In this document: positions 1-5,540 of the stretch, piece by piece
How positions within the stretch are numbered: position 1 is the first letter of the stretch
Layout of the letters: each line of letters opens with the position of its first letter
Assembly: GCA_937901225.1 (NCBI GenBank)
Contig: CALCGX010000030.1
Location: 1-11,222 of the forward strand
Length of the DNA stretch: 11,222 nt
Direction: 5' to 3'
Source of the DNA: an uncultured Bacteroidales bacterium
GTDB lineage: Bacteria > Bacteroidota > Bacteroidia > Bacteroidales > Paludibacteraceae
Translations under genes and position numbers: made by a program
Notes under the pieces: generated by a model
Told to the model about the DNA's origin: nothing
The model's database searches: none
Seen by the model: only the letters and a program-made list of their open reading frames with translations

Positions 1-1
1 C

Positions 2-280
2 AATGGCTCTAATGGTCAAGACGGTGCAGATGGTAAAGATGGAGAAGATGGCGAGGATGGCAAAGATGGTGTTGATGGTCAAGATGGTAAGGATGGTATT
101 ACTCCACAACTGAAGATTGAGGACGGCTATTGGTATATCTCTTATGACAATGGTACTACTTGGACACAACTCGGCAAAGCCACAGGTGAAGACGGACAAG
201 ACGGCAAAGACGGAGCTGATGGCGAGGATGGTAAAGACGGACAAAATGGTGCCGATGGAAAGGACGGTCAAGACGGCGAT
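2..280 (+). repeat. Gly-Asp collagen-like coding repeats
   Basis: Degenerate 9-bp-type units (ggt-gat-aaa and variants) run over 2-97 and 188-280. They encode (D-G-x)n tracts separated by a 30-residue non-repetitive module. Such tracts are prone to length change by slippage or recombination, so copy number may vary between strains. Confidence 0.8.
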
Positions 281-1204
281 TCGATGTTCCAATCCGTAAC
301 CCAAGATGAGAGCTATGTCTATTTCACACTTGCTGATGGTACAATAATTAAGATAGCAAAGGGCAGTAGCAACGATCAACCAAATACTGAATTTATTTTC
401 ACTATCACTTACGACTCTAATGGTGGAGAGGGAGTAATGGCTCCTGATACATTTTATTATGGACTTAACATGACTAAAACACTTACTTGTCATTATACTA
501 AAGATAAATACTATTTAACCGAATGGAATACTAAGTCAAACGGTTCTGGAGTATCATATCCTCTGGGTTGCGTAATTAGCATTGATAAGAATATCACACT
601 GTATGCTCAATGGAAAAAATGTTTAGGAAATCCTTCTGAATATGTAGATTTAGGGCTGAGTGTCAAATGGGCGACTTGTAATGTAGGCGCAAGCAAACCA
701 GAAGAGTACGGCGATTACTTTGCTTGGGGAGAAAACCACCCCAAGAGCACCTATAATTGGAGCACGTATAAATGGTGCGATGGCTCAGAAACTACCCTAA
801 CAAAATATAACTCAAATAGCAGTAATGGAATAGTAGATAACAAAAGGACCCTTGAACTAGATGATGACGATGCTCGTGTTAATTGGGGTGGCAGCTGGCG
901 CATACCAACAAGTCAAGAGCTAGAAGAACTGCGCACAGAATGCACTTGGATATTGACTACTCAGAATGGTGTAAAAGGCTATAATGTGACTAGTAAGAAC
1001 AATGGCAATAGTATATTTCTACCCGCAGCTGGCTATCATGATCATGGCGTCATAGACTACGCTGGCACCTATTTCTACTGTTGGTCTAATTCGCTTTATA
1101 CTGTTACAAGTGCCTTCTTCTTGTATACATCGGCTTCTACTGTGGTTAACTGGGGGCCACGCGCTCGCTACTATGGACTATCAGTACGCCCAGTCTGTCA
1201 TTAA
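2..1204 (+). CDS. Surface protein with collagen-like tracts, Listeria-Bacteroides repeat and FISUMP domain (5' partial)
   Basis: The reading frame is open from base 2 to the TAA at 1202-1204 (400 residues visible); the start lies upstream. Residues 1-32 and 63-93 are Gly-Asp-rich G-x-y triplets (DGK, DGQ, DGE). They flank one ITPQLKIEDGYWYISYDNG module of the kind seen in Bacteroidales DUF4988-type surface proteins. Residues around 122-200 match a Listeria-Bacteroides (Flg_new/InlB B) repeat: YDSNGG near its start and ITLYAQW at its end. The rest is a FISUMP-type domain (VDLGLSVKWATCNVGA, YGDYFAWGE, WRIPTSQELEEL, terminal YGLSVRPVCH), which is related to the C-type-lectin/formylglycine-enzyme fold. 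By inference it is an exported, cell-surface, adhesin-like protein. The signal peptide would be in the missing N-terminus. The exact ligand is unknown. Module assignments are by recognition of motifs. Confidence 0.88.
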   Translation, partial: NGSNGQDGADGKDGEDGEDGKDGVDGQDGKDGITPQLKIEDGYWYISYDNGTTWTQLGKATGEDGQDGKDGADGEDGKDGQNGADGKDGQDGDSMFQSVTQDESYVYFTLADGTIIKIAKGSSNDQPNTEFIFTITYDSNGGEGVMAPDTFYYGLNMTKTLTCHYTKDKYYLTEWNTKSNGSGVSYPLGCVISIDKNITLYAQWKKCLGNPSEYVDLGLSVKWATCNVGASKPEEYGDYFAWGENHPKSTYNWSTYKWCDGSETTLTKYNSNSSNGIVDNKRTLELDDDDARVNWGGSWRIPTSQELEELRTECTWILTTQNGVKGYNVTSKNNGNSIFLPAAGYHDHGVIDYAGTYFYCWSNSLYTVTSAFFLYTSASTVVNWGPRARYYGLSVRPVCH

Positions 1205-1277
1205 CATTTTCTCTTTAAACTATTTTAGAAATCTGCTTATTAGTAAAATTTCACATCAAAATAATAAAACAATATAT

Positions 1278-1796
1278 ATGGAATATCAAGATTTTGAATA
1301 TGATTTCGTAATAAGAACACTACGTAATATAGAGGTGATTGAGAAACAGATAGTTATCAACAAAGAAAATAATAATGACACGACATTTTATGAATTTACA
1401 AATTTAATCAATCAGTGTTTAGGGTTAATTCTACTTCCTAAGCAATTTTCTGAGAACAATTCTAAAATAGCTCTAAACCAAGAACTAAGTTACTATGGTT
1501 TAGACGAAGGAGTCGTGACTTTAATAAAAAACAACAAACCCAAAACATTGAATCATGTATTGCATTATCTTCGTAATGGTATAGCGCACGGACACATTCA
1601 ACAAGTTATAGATGGTAGTGATGATATTACAGATATAAAAATTTGGGATGTCAATCCAAGCATAGAGAACCCAACAGAAAATGATGCACATACAATCATC
1701 GAATTTCGTGTTGAAGAATTAAAGTTGTTTGCAATTAATGTGGCTAAAGAATATTGCAAATTAAAAAAAGAAGAATTGGCTCCACCAGCAAATTAG
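1278..1796 (+). CDS. HEPN-domain putative RNase, pEK499_p136 type
   Basis: This 172-residue protein begins MEYQDFEYDFVIRTLRNIE, the same kind of opening as the HEPN pEK499_p136 family. It continues with a helical segment (NLINQCLGLILLPKQ, about 42-56) and a second helix carrying YLRNGIAHGH. R99-N100 and H104 form the canonical HEPN R-x4-H motif, the catalytic signature of HEPN RNases in toxins and defence effectors. I chose ATG 1278 because the frame upstream of it overlaps the previous gene's end and shows no homology; the gene then starts 73 bases after that gene. No clear promoter was seen, so read-through from upstream is possible. A strong terminator follows directly. There is no adjacent MNT nucleotidyltransferase antitoxin. 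The gene is visibly more AT-rich than aroC or the phosphorylase, which suggests transfer. RNase activity and a defence role are inferred. Confidence 0.82.
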   Translation: MEYQDFEYDFVIRTLRNIEVIEKQIVINKENNNDTTFYEFTNLINQCLGLILLPKQFSENNSKIALNQELSYYGLDEGVVTLIKNNKPKTLNHVLHYLRNGIAHGHIQQVIDGSDDITDIKIWDVNPSIENPTENDAHTIIEFRVEELKLFAINVAKEYCKLKKEELAPPAN

Positions 1797-1804
1797 TAAA
1801 TTCC

Positions 1805-1840
1805 CTCACCTCGCAGTCATTTGCGGGGTGAGTTTTGTTT
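1805..1840 (+). terminator. Intrinsic terminator after HEPN gene
   Basis: An 11-bp stem (CTCACCTCGCA at 1805-1815 with TGCGGGGTGAG at 1822-1832, one T·G wobble) with a 6-nt loop is followed by TTTTGTTT. It lies 9 bases after the HEPN stop codon. Confidence 0.9.
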
Positions 1841-1963
1841 GTAGATGTTAGAAATACTACTTACTTATGACAAATTAGATATAGAATCATACTAGGTAAC
1901 ATATACTGCATTTGTCAATTATGTGCAGATCATCTTATATTTTCTTAGAAATTAACACATTTA

Positions 1964-1995
1964 TTTGCTTATATCAAAAAAATCTAGTAACTTTG
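1964..1995 (+). promoter_or_regulatory. Bacteroidetes-type promoter for TIR gene
   Basis: TTTG (1964-1967), a 20-base spacer and TAACTTTG (1988-1995) match the Bacteroidetes sigma-ABfr consensus TTTG / TAnnTTTG. Transcription would start near 2002, giving a leader of about 85 bases before ATG 2088. Apart from this promoter and the terminator before it, I saw nothing compelling in the 1797-2087 spacer. Confidence 0.85.
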
Positions 1996-2087
1996 CAGCA
2001 TAAATGCGAGATATTGTATATTTTGACATTTCTAAATGTAGATTTTATAACCTTTAAAAGTGCGCACGAACTTAGTGTACTTATATT

Positions 2088-3143
2088 ATGAATTTGTTAA
2101 GCAGATGGGATTACATATTTTCCTTTTTTAAAGGATGCGCTATTGGCGAAGGACTATTTCTCTATCGAACCATGTCCGCAACCGCACAAAAAAACGGAAT
2201 ACCTAAAGAAGAAGTGGACATTCTCTCTAAAGTAGCTTGGGATTTGGTTATTAATGAATATTTGCTTTATGATAATCATTTTTTCAAATTAACAGACAAG
2301 GGATTTGCTTACATGAATAAAGATATTGATGATATTTTTGAATTCAATATCCATTTGGAATTATTAGTTACTATTGATAAAGATGTAAAATGTTTCTTCA
2401 ATACTCTATGGCCTTTAATAGGTAAACGCGATGCTCCATATTATGCTACTGGACCAATGTTATTTGAAACCTTTAAATCCTATAATTATGAACTTCCACC
2501 AACTTATACACTCTTTATTGATGAGAGGCGAATTAACAATTTGTCAACATCAAGAGTCCAATGGACTTATGAATTATTGCAAAAACTCCCTCAAACAGAG
2601 TGGGAATCATTTTTAGTCAGTTTATCAAATTTAATTAATACAGCACTGAACCAGGAACTCAACAAAAATACACCTCCAACACTTTCTGTTGTAGACATAA
2701 AGGATAGTGTTTTTAAGGCAAATTCAAACAAAACTATCTTTATTTCTTATAGCCATGATTCTGATGTACACAAGAATTGGGTAAAAAAAATGGCCGAAGA
2801 TTTAAGACAACATTTTACTCTATTTTTTGATCAAGATATTCCATTGGGGGGAGATATTATTAAATTTATGGAGAATATAAACAAAGTTGACAAAGTCCTC
2901 ATTATCATAACTCCCAACTACGCCCAAAAGGCGAATAAGAGAGAAAGAGGAGTTGGATATGAATCACAGATTATTACAGCTGATTTATATCAAAATATGG
3001 AAACAACGAAATTTATTCCTATTCTACGTGAAGGTTCATTCGAGAAAAATGCTATTGTTTATCTAGGAATGCGTAAAGGTCTTGATATGACCAACGATGA
3101 AAACTATAAGGAAAATCTAAAAATACTTATTGATAATATCTAA
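2088..3143 (+). CDS. TIR/SEFIR-domain protein with unassigned N-terminal region
   Basis: The protein has 351 residues. Residues 215-351 form a TIR/SEFIR-type domain: TIFISYSHDS (216-225), W231, the FDQDIPLGGDIIKFMEN segment (247-263), the VLIIITPNYAQKAN core (270-283), and GVGYESQIITADLY (288-301), where E292 is a candidate catalytic glutamate. KFIPILREG (308-316) precedes the last helix. Bacterial TIR domains commonly cleave NAD+ in antiphage systems such as Thoeris, CBASS and short-Ago systems; that activity is inferred here. Residues 1-200 match no domain I can name. About 45-77 could form a small winged helix (KVAWDLVINEYLL, FFKLTDKGFAY). Residues 115-185 contain conserved-looking TGP, ERR and STSR motifs and may be the sensor or regulatory part. 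The gene has its own promoter and low GC. It could act alone or with the neighbouring HEPN or small-peptide gene. No signal peptide is seen, so it is probably cytoplasmic. Confidence 0.87.
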   Translation: MNLLSRWDYIFSFFKGCAIGEGLFLYRTMSATAQKNGIPKEEVDILSKVAWDLVINEYLLYDNHFFKLTDKGFAYMNKDIDDIFEFNIHLELLVTIDKDVKCFFNTLWPLIGKRDAPYYATGPMLFETFKSYNYELPPTYTLFIDERRINNLSTSRVQWTYELLQKLPQTEWESFLVSLSNLINTALNQELNKNTPPTLSVVDIKDSVFKANSNKTIFISYSHDSDVHKNWVKKMAEDLRQHFTLFFDQDIPLGGDIIKFMENINKVDKVLIIITPNYAQKANKRERGVGYESQIITADLYQNMETTKFIPILREGSFEKNAIVYLGMRKGLDMTNDENYKENLKILIDNI

Positions 3144-3276
3144 CTTTTCATCACTACTTTTCTCTTAAAAAGTAACATATATTTAATATTAACAACTTCC
3201 AAAAAACTACTCGAAATGAAACTATAAATGTGAGAGATGCCTCTCTGAAAATAAGATTGTTCAACATTCTAAAGAT

Positions 3277-3282
3277 AGGAGG
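3277..3282 (+). promoter_or_regulatory. Strong Shine-Dalgarno AGGAGG
   Basis: A perfect AGGAGG lies 7 bases before ATG 3290. It selects that start over the in-frame GTG at 3230. Bacteroidetes genes rarely carry a full Shine-Dalgarno, so this stands out from nearly all the other genes in the window (aroC has a GGAGG). Confidence 0.8.
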
Positions 3283-3289
3283 AAATAAT

Positions 3290-3493
3290 ATGAAACATTT
3301 GATTATTATTCTGATAGCACTCTTCAATATTTATAATAATGGACTTAATTTAAGCAAACAATTTAATAGTCTGTGTAACGGTGAGCAGGACGTTGTCAAA
3401 TCGGAGGGTATCTCTTGCTGTTATAGTTTGGAATTAGTTATTGGTAGCGATGTTGATCAACGTGGTTTAATCACCTGCTCTCCGTCCAAATAG
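3290..3493 (+). CDS. Small exported or membrane-anchored Cys-containing peptide (67 aa)
   Basis: The start is fixed by AGGAGG at 3277-3282. The N-terminus MKHLIIILIALFNIYNNG is a short hydrophobic segment that could be a signal peptide or membrane anchor. The remainder is polar with four cysteines (C29, C43, C44, C63). I do not recognise the protein. The stretch LSKQFNSLCNGEQ at about 21-33 loosely resembles the NVEALAxGE segment of Bacteroidetes NVEAL peptides, which are also small, exported and Cys-rich; this is weak and only a suggestion. The gene lies 146 bases after the TIR gene and just before a strong terminator, so it may be the last gene of the TIR transcript. No convincing separate promoter was found. 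Alternatives are a toxin- or pheromone-like peptide or a truncated gene. Confidence 0.6.
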   Translation: MKHLIIILIALFNIYNNGLNLSKQFNSLCNGEQDVVKSEGISCCYSLELVIGSDVDQRGLITCSPSK

Positions 3494-3524
3494 TGAGGCG
3501 CAACACTTTATAATAGCGTGTCCC

Positions 3525-3560
3525 CCCTCCTCGTTTCTGCCCAACGAGGAGGGAGTTTTA
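3525..3560 (+). terminator. Strong intrinsic terminator after small-peptide gene
   Basis: A perfect 11-bp stem (CCCTCCTCGTT at 3525-3535, AACGAGGAGGG at 3543-3553) with a 7-nt loop is followed by AGTTTTA. It closes the TIR/small-peptide region. Confidence 0.9.
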
Positions 3561-3614
3561 TTATGACCGATTCGTTTCCATCTACAAGGAAAATCACCCT
3601 TTTATCATTCCACT

Positions 3615-3646
3615 ATTGCATATCTGCAAATTTTTCCGTACCTTTG
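3615..3646 (+). promoter_or_regulatory. Promoter-like sequence reading into gene remnant
   Basis: ATTG (3615-3618, one mismatch to TTTG), a 20-base spacer and TACCTTTG (3639-3646) fit the Bacteroidetes consensus. The -7 element overlaps the first recognisable codons of the DUF1016 remnant, so it may have belonged to another, lost gene. Confidence 0.5.
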
Positions 3647-3810
3647 AGCAAAAAGGCCATACACGAGCAGAATATGGTAAGGCTGTATTAGCGGATTTAT
3701 CAACACGCTTAACGGACGAGTTCGGAAAAGGATTTGATGAACGAGAATTACGCCGTATACGCCAATTCTATTTAGTATTCCCAAAATGGGACGCATTGCG
3801 CCCCGAATAA
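3640..3810 (+). pseudogene. DUF1016/YhcG-type nuclease gene remnant
   Basis: The frame reads EQKGHTRAEYGKAVLADL, then LTDEFGKGFDERELRR and IRQFYLVFPKWDALRPE before TAA 3808-3810. This matches the DUF1016 N-terminal consensus (K-x-RAEYGK, LT-x-EFGKGF, LR-x-x-RQFYLxFP, ALRPELSWTHY). Full proteins are roughly 340-380 residues with a C-terminal PD-(D/E)xK nuclease domain; only about 55 residues survive. The stop falls exactly where ELSWTHY should follow. The next bases (cttggatcattatcag) resemble the shifted codons for that segment, so frameshifts broke the gene. There is no plausible start codon other than TTG. DUF1016 genes are often found near restriction-modification loci, which fits an eroded defence region. 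Confidence 0.75.
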
Positions 3811-3856
3811 CTTGGATCATTATCAGTACGACAAGAGTACAACCATCACTGCAGAC

Positions 3857-3987
3857 CTTCGGCACAATCTTCGGCACAGGAAAACTTTTTTCAAAAAAAT
3901 ACACCCATGCGGAAGTGCTTATAACATAGCTACTTTCGCATGCTTTAAATGTCACTTTTCTATCCAAATTCTCCAACCTTCGGCACA
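3857..3987. repeat. Three direct copies of CTTCGGCACA
   Basis: Identical 10-mers lie at 3857-3866, 3869-3878 (12-base phase) and 3978-3987, in a region with no intact gene. A near-inverted copy (TGCGCCGAAG) follows at 3998-4007. The function is unknown; they may be protein-binding sites or remains of a duplicated end sequence. Confidence 0.6.
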
Positions 3988-4014
3988 AAATCCCTTCTGC
4001 GCCGAAGATTTTTG
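3978..4014 (+). terminator. Possible terminator hairpin
   Basis: CTTCGGCACA (3978-3987) can pair with TGCGCCGAAG (3998-4007) with one mismatch and a 10-nt loop, followed by ATTTTTG. It is terminator-like, but no intact gene precedes it. Confidence 0.45.
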
Positions 4015-4056
4015 CAGCATTATTATATAGACACGTTTATAGAAAGCCACCGAAAG

Positions 4057-4080
4057 CCCACAGATCTCCCACAGATCTCC
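4057..4080. repeat. 11-bp tandem repeat CCCACAGATCT x2
   Basis: Two exact head-to-tail copies (4057-4067 and 4068-4078), followed by CC. The role is unknown. Confidence 0.6.
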
Positions 4081-4113
4081 TATGGTGGTCGCCTAACCCG
4101 CAGGTAACATATC

Positions 4114-4141
4114 CTATACCAAAGGTATAGTAAGGGTATAC
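4114..4141. promoter_or_regulatory. Inverted repeat CTATACC-AAA-GGTATAG with an extra half-site
   Basis: A perfect 7-bp dyad with a 3-base centre (4114-4130) is followed by a further GGTATAC at 4135-4141, 11 bases from the previous GGTATA. The spacing and symmetry suggest an operator or small hairpin upstream of the HTH operon, whose promoter begins about 110 bases downstream. No regulator can be assigned. Confidence 0.4.
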
Positions 4142-4249
4142 AAAATGCAGGTGGTTTATTCCCTTTATCTCCCCCGTGTACAATCCGCCGCCTAATCCGC
4201 TGATTTTCACGCACGTTCACCTCTGTCGCGTGTGCAAATGCATATAAGA

Positions 4250-4281
4250 CTTGCATATTCGCAAAAAAAGCACTACCTTTG
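4250..4281 (+). promoter_or_regulatory. Promoter of HTH/PH-domain operon
   Basis: CTTG (4250-4253, one mismatch to TTTG), a 20-base spacer and TACCTTTG (4274-4281) fit the consensus. The predicted transcription start falls around 4288, at or next to the first ATG. Confidence 0.78.
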
Positions 4282-4289
4282 CAAACGAA

Positions 4290-4856
4290 ATGGAAATGCA
4301 AGTGCTTAACATACCCGTAGCGGGAATTCTCAACATGCTCATCATGCTGTTGGCCGTGGCGATTGTTATTATCGCTACTATCTCATACCACAAACGAAGT
4401 TCCATTCGTATGCAAGCTGCCCATCAGAAGATTGACGAACTATCTCATCGCATGGCAGCACAAGAATCGGCACTCCTCAAACAACAATACCTCTACGATT
4501 TAGACAAACGCCTAACCACTATCCGCACGCAGCACCCCACCCCAGAGAAAACATGGACAAACTATCGCTCTATGCTCCAAAACATTGACAACCAACTCAA
4601 TAATTGGATTTCTTCATTCGAAAATCGCACACAATTGGCAGAGCGCGAGGTACAATTCTGCACATACTTGCTTGTCTATCCTCACCTAACCTTAGATGAG
4701 ATAGCACAACATATCTGCTACTCCGAAAAGAGCATCCGCAACTACAAACAGCGAATCGCTCACAAACTAGGCGTATCATCTGCCGATTTGCACGAACACT
4801 TGCAGAATGATATGCTAAACTATTTATATAACGATACTATTAACCCTAAAAAATAA
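4290..4856 (+). CDS. Membrane-anchored LuxR-type HTH transcriptional regulator
   Basis: From ATG 4290 the protein has 188 residues. It has one N-terminal membrane segment (about 11-32, LNMLIMLLAVAIVIIATI), a charged, probably coiled-coil linker (about 38-112), and a C-terminal LuxR-type HTH (about 116-170: LAEREVQFCTYLL, LTLDEIAQHICYSEKSIRNY, IAHKLGV). Similar HTH regions end many Bacteroidetes signalling proteins, so it is probably a transcription factor tethered to the inner membrane, with the HTH inside the cell. The start is uncertain. ATG 4290 and ATG 4296 would be leaderless or nearly so relative to the promoter, while ATG 4335 would leave a leader of about 45 bases and still keep most of the membrane segment. 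The PH-domain gene follows after 5 bases. Target genes are unknown; the lipoprotein pair downstream is a candidate. Confidence 0.82.
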   Translation: MEMQVLNIPVAGILNMLIMLLAVAIVIIATISYHKRSSIRMQAAHQKIDELSHRMAAQESALLKQQYLYDLDKRLTTIRTQHPTPEKTWTNYRSMLQNIDNQLNNWISSFENRTQLAEREVQFCTYLLVYPHLTLDEIAQHICYSEKSIRNYKQRIAHKLGVSSADLHEHLQNDMLNYLYNDTINPKK

Positions 4857-4861
4857 GCCGT

Positions 4862-5359
4862 ATGAAAACAACCAACTTCCTGCCACTATCCCAATCTATC
4901 CTATGGATAACTCTATTAGCTTCCATCATCATACTCGTCGGAATAGGTGTCATCGTCTATCAATGGCTACAACTGCAACAACCTCATTTGTTGTTCGCTC
5001 TCATACTACTCGTCGTAGCCCTACTTAGTTGTATGGTAATTATCCCACGCAAACTAACTGTAACAAAGGAGGAAATCAACATCCACCTTCTTGCTTGGAA
5101 AATCAACATCCCTGCCGATGAAATCGAGAAAATTGAGCATTATCCACATGGTATCCAGTCGAGTCGTATTGTAGGAGCAGGTGGCTTCTTTGGCAACCTG
5201 GGATTGTTTACTTGCAAAGAATGTGGCAAACACTTGTCTTTGATTACCGACCCTATGGACGTTTGCATCATCACCCGCAAAAGCAAAATGCCAATTGTAG
5301 TGAGCGTAGCAGACAACAGCGTTTTCAACGCCATTGCCGAAGTACAAGAGAAAAATTAA
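4862..5359 (+). CDS. Membrane protein with bacterial PH domain
   Basis: The protein has 165 residues. Two membrane helices (about 12-34 and 43-61) are followed by a domain resembling bacterial PH domains: PRKLTVTKEEINIHL, WKINIPADEIEKIE, then GAGGFFGNLGLF at about 105-116, the glycine-rich strand turn typical of this family. A CxxC pair (C118, C121) lies in TCKECGK. The PH domain would face the cytoplasm if both helices span. Its ATG is 5 bases after the HTH gene's stop, so the two are co-transcribed and probably work together at the membrane. No enzymatic residues are seen. The role is unknown; a regulatory partner of the HTH protein is an inference. Confidence 0.75.
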   Translation: MKTTNFLPLSQSILWITLLASIIILVGIGVIVYQWLQLQQPHLLFALILLVVALLSCMVIIPRKLTVTKEEINIHLLAWKINIPADEIEKIEHYPHGIQSSRIVGAGGFFGNLGLFTCKECGKHLSLITDPMDVCIITRKSKMPIVVSVADNSVFNAIAEVQEKN

Positions 5360-5376
5360 ACTTTTTCGCTCTTTCA

Positions 5377-5408
5377 TTTGCATAAACCAAAGAAAATCAC
5401 TACCTTTG
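5377..5408 (+). promoter_or_regulatory. Upstream tandem promoter of lipoprotein pair
   Basis: TTTG (5377-5380), 20 bases, TACCTTTG (5401-5408): an exact consensus match. Transcription would start near 5415. Confidence 0.85.
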
Positions 5409-5431
5409 CAGTCGAATTCATAAAAATACAC

Positions 5432-5462
5432 ATTGCCTATGAGATAAAACTTACTACTTTTG
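5432..5462 (+). promoter_or_regulatory. Downstream tandem promoter of lipoprotein pair
   Basis: ATTG (5432-5435, one mismatch), 19 bases, TACTTTTG (5455-5462). It lies about 54 bases downstream of the first promoter, giving a leader of about 25 bases before ATG 5495. Confidence 0.65.
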
Positions 5463-5480
5463 CAAACAAACAACAAAATT

Positions 5481-5540
5481 AAAATCATTAAGTTATGAAG
5501 AAAACTCTTTTTTCATTGCTCATGTTAGCAATCGTAGTAA
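5481..5540 (+). repeat. Direct repeat, copy 1: leader plus signal-peptide codons
   Basis: Sixty bases nearly identical to 6128-6188 (three substitutions in the coding part, one substitution and one single-base indel in the leader, counted by eye). They cover the last 14 bases before ATG and the first 15 codons. Homology stops sharply afterwards. Confidence 0.88.

Larger units (their letters stand above)
3561..4289. other. Long stretch without an intact gene
   Basis: About 0.73 kb between the 3525-3560 terminator and the HTH gene holds no complete gene. It contains a promoter-like sequence, a DUF1016 gene remnant, three copies of CTTCGGCACA with a hairpin, an 11-bp tandem repeat, a CTATACC inverted repeat, and the promoter of the next operon. 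Open frames of 60-127 codons exist on both strands here, but none shows recognisable homology apart from the remnant. Confidence 0.7.

Noticed and set aside
800..1204. FISUMP C-terminal domain as a target of a diversity-generating retroelement
   Set aside because: The C-type-lectin-like fold and terminal YGLSVRPVCH fit known target proteins, but no reverse transcriptase or template repeat lies in the window. Non-diversified FISUMP proteins are common in Bacteroidales.
1110..1277. N-terminal extension of the HEPN frame to 1110
   Set aside because: The extra 56 codons overlap the end of the FISUMP gene in another frame and show no HEPN homology. ATG 1278 gives the expected family N-terminus.
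1868..1917. TGACAAAT / ATTTGTCA inverted repeat with 34-base spacer
   Set aside because: An 8-bp pair in AT-rich DNA over this distance can arise by chance and lies away from the promoter core.
3178..3185. TATATTTA as a -7 element for the small-peptide gene
   Set aside because: One mismatch to TAnnTTTG and no TTTG at the required distance upstream.
3230..3289. GTG start at 3230 for the small peptide
   Set aside because: It would add 20 residues before the hydrophobic leader, and the AGGAGG at 3277-3282 points to ATG 3290.
3605..3988. 127-codon open frame on the minus strand
   Set aside because: It runs opposite the DUF1016 remnant and through the repeats, has no recognisable domain and no promoter, and is treated as a chance frame.
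3812..4030. 72-codon open frame on the plus strand
   Set aside because: Composed of the repeat-rich segment, no recognisable protein features; low-complexity chance frame.
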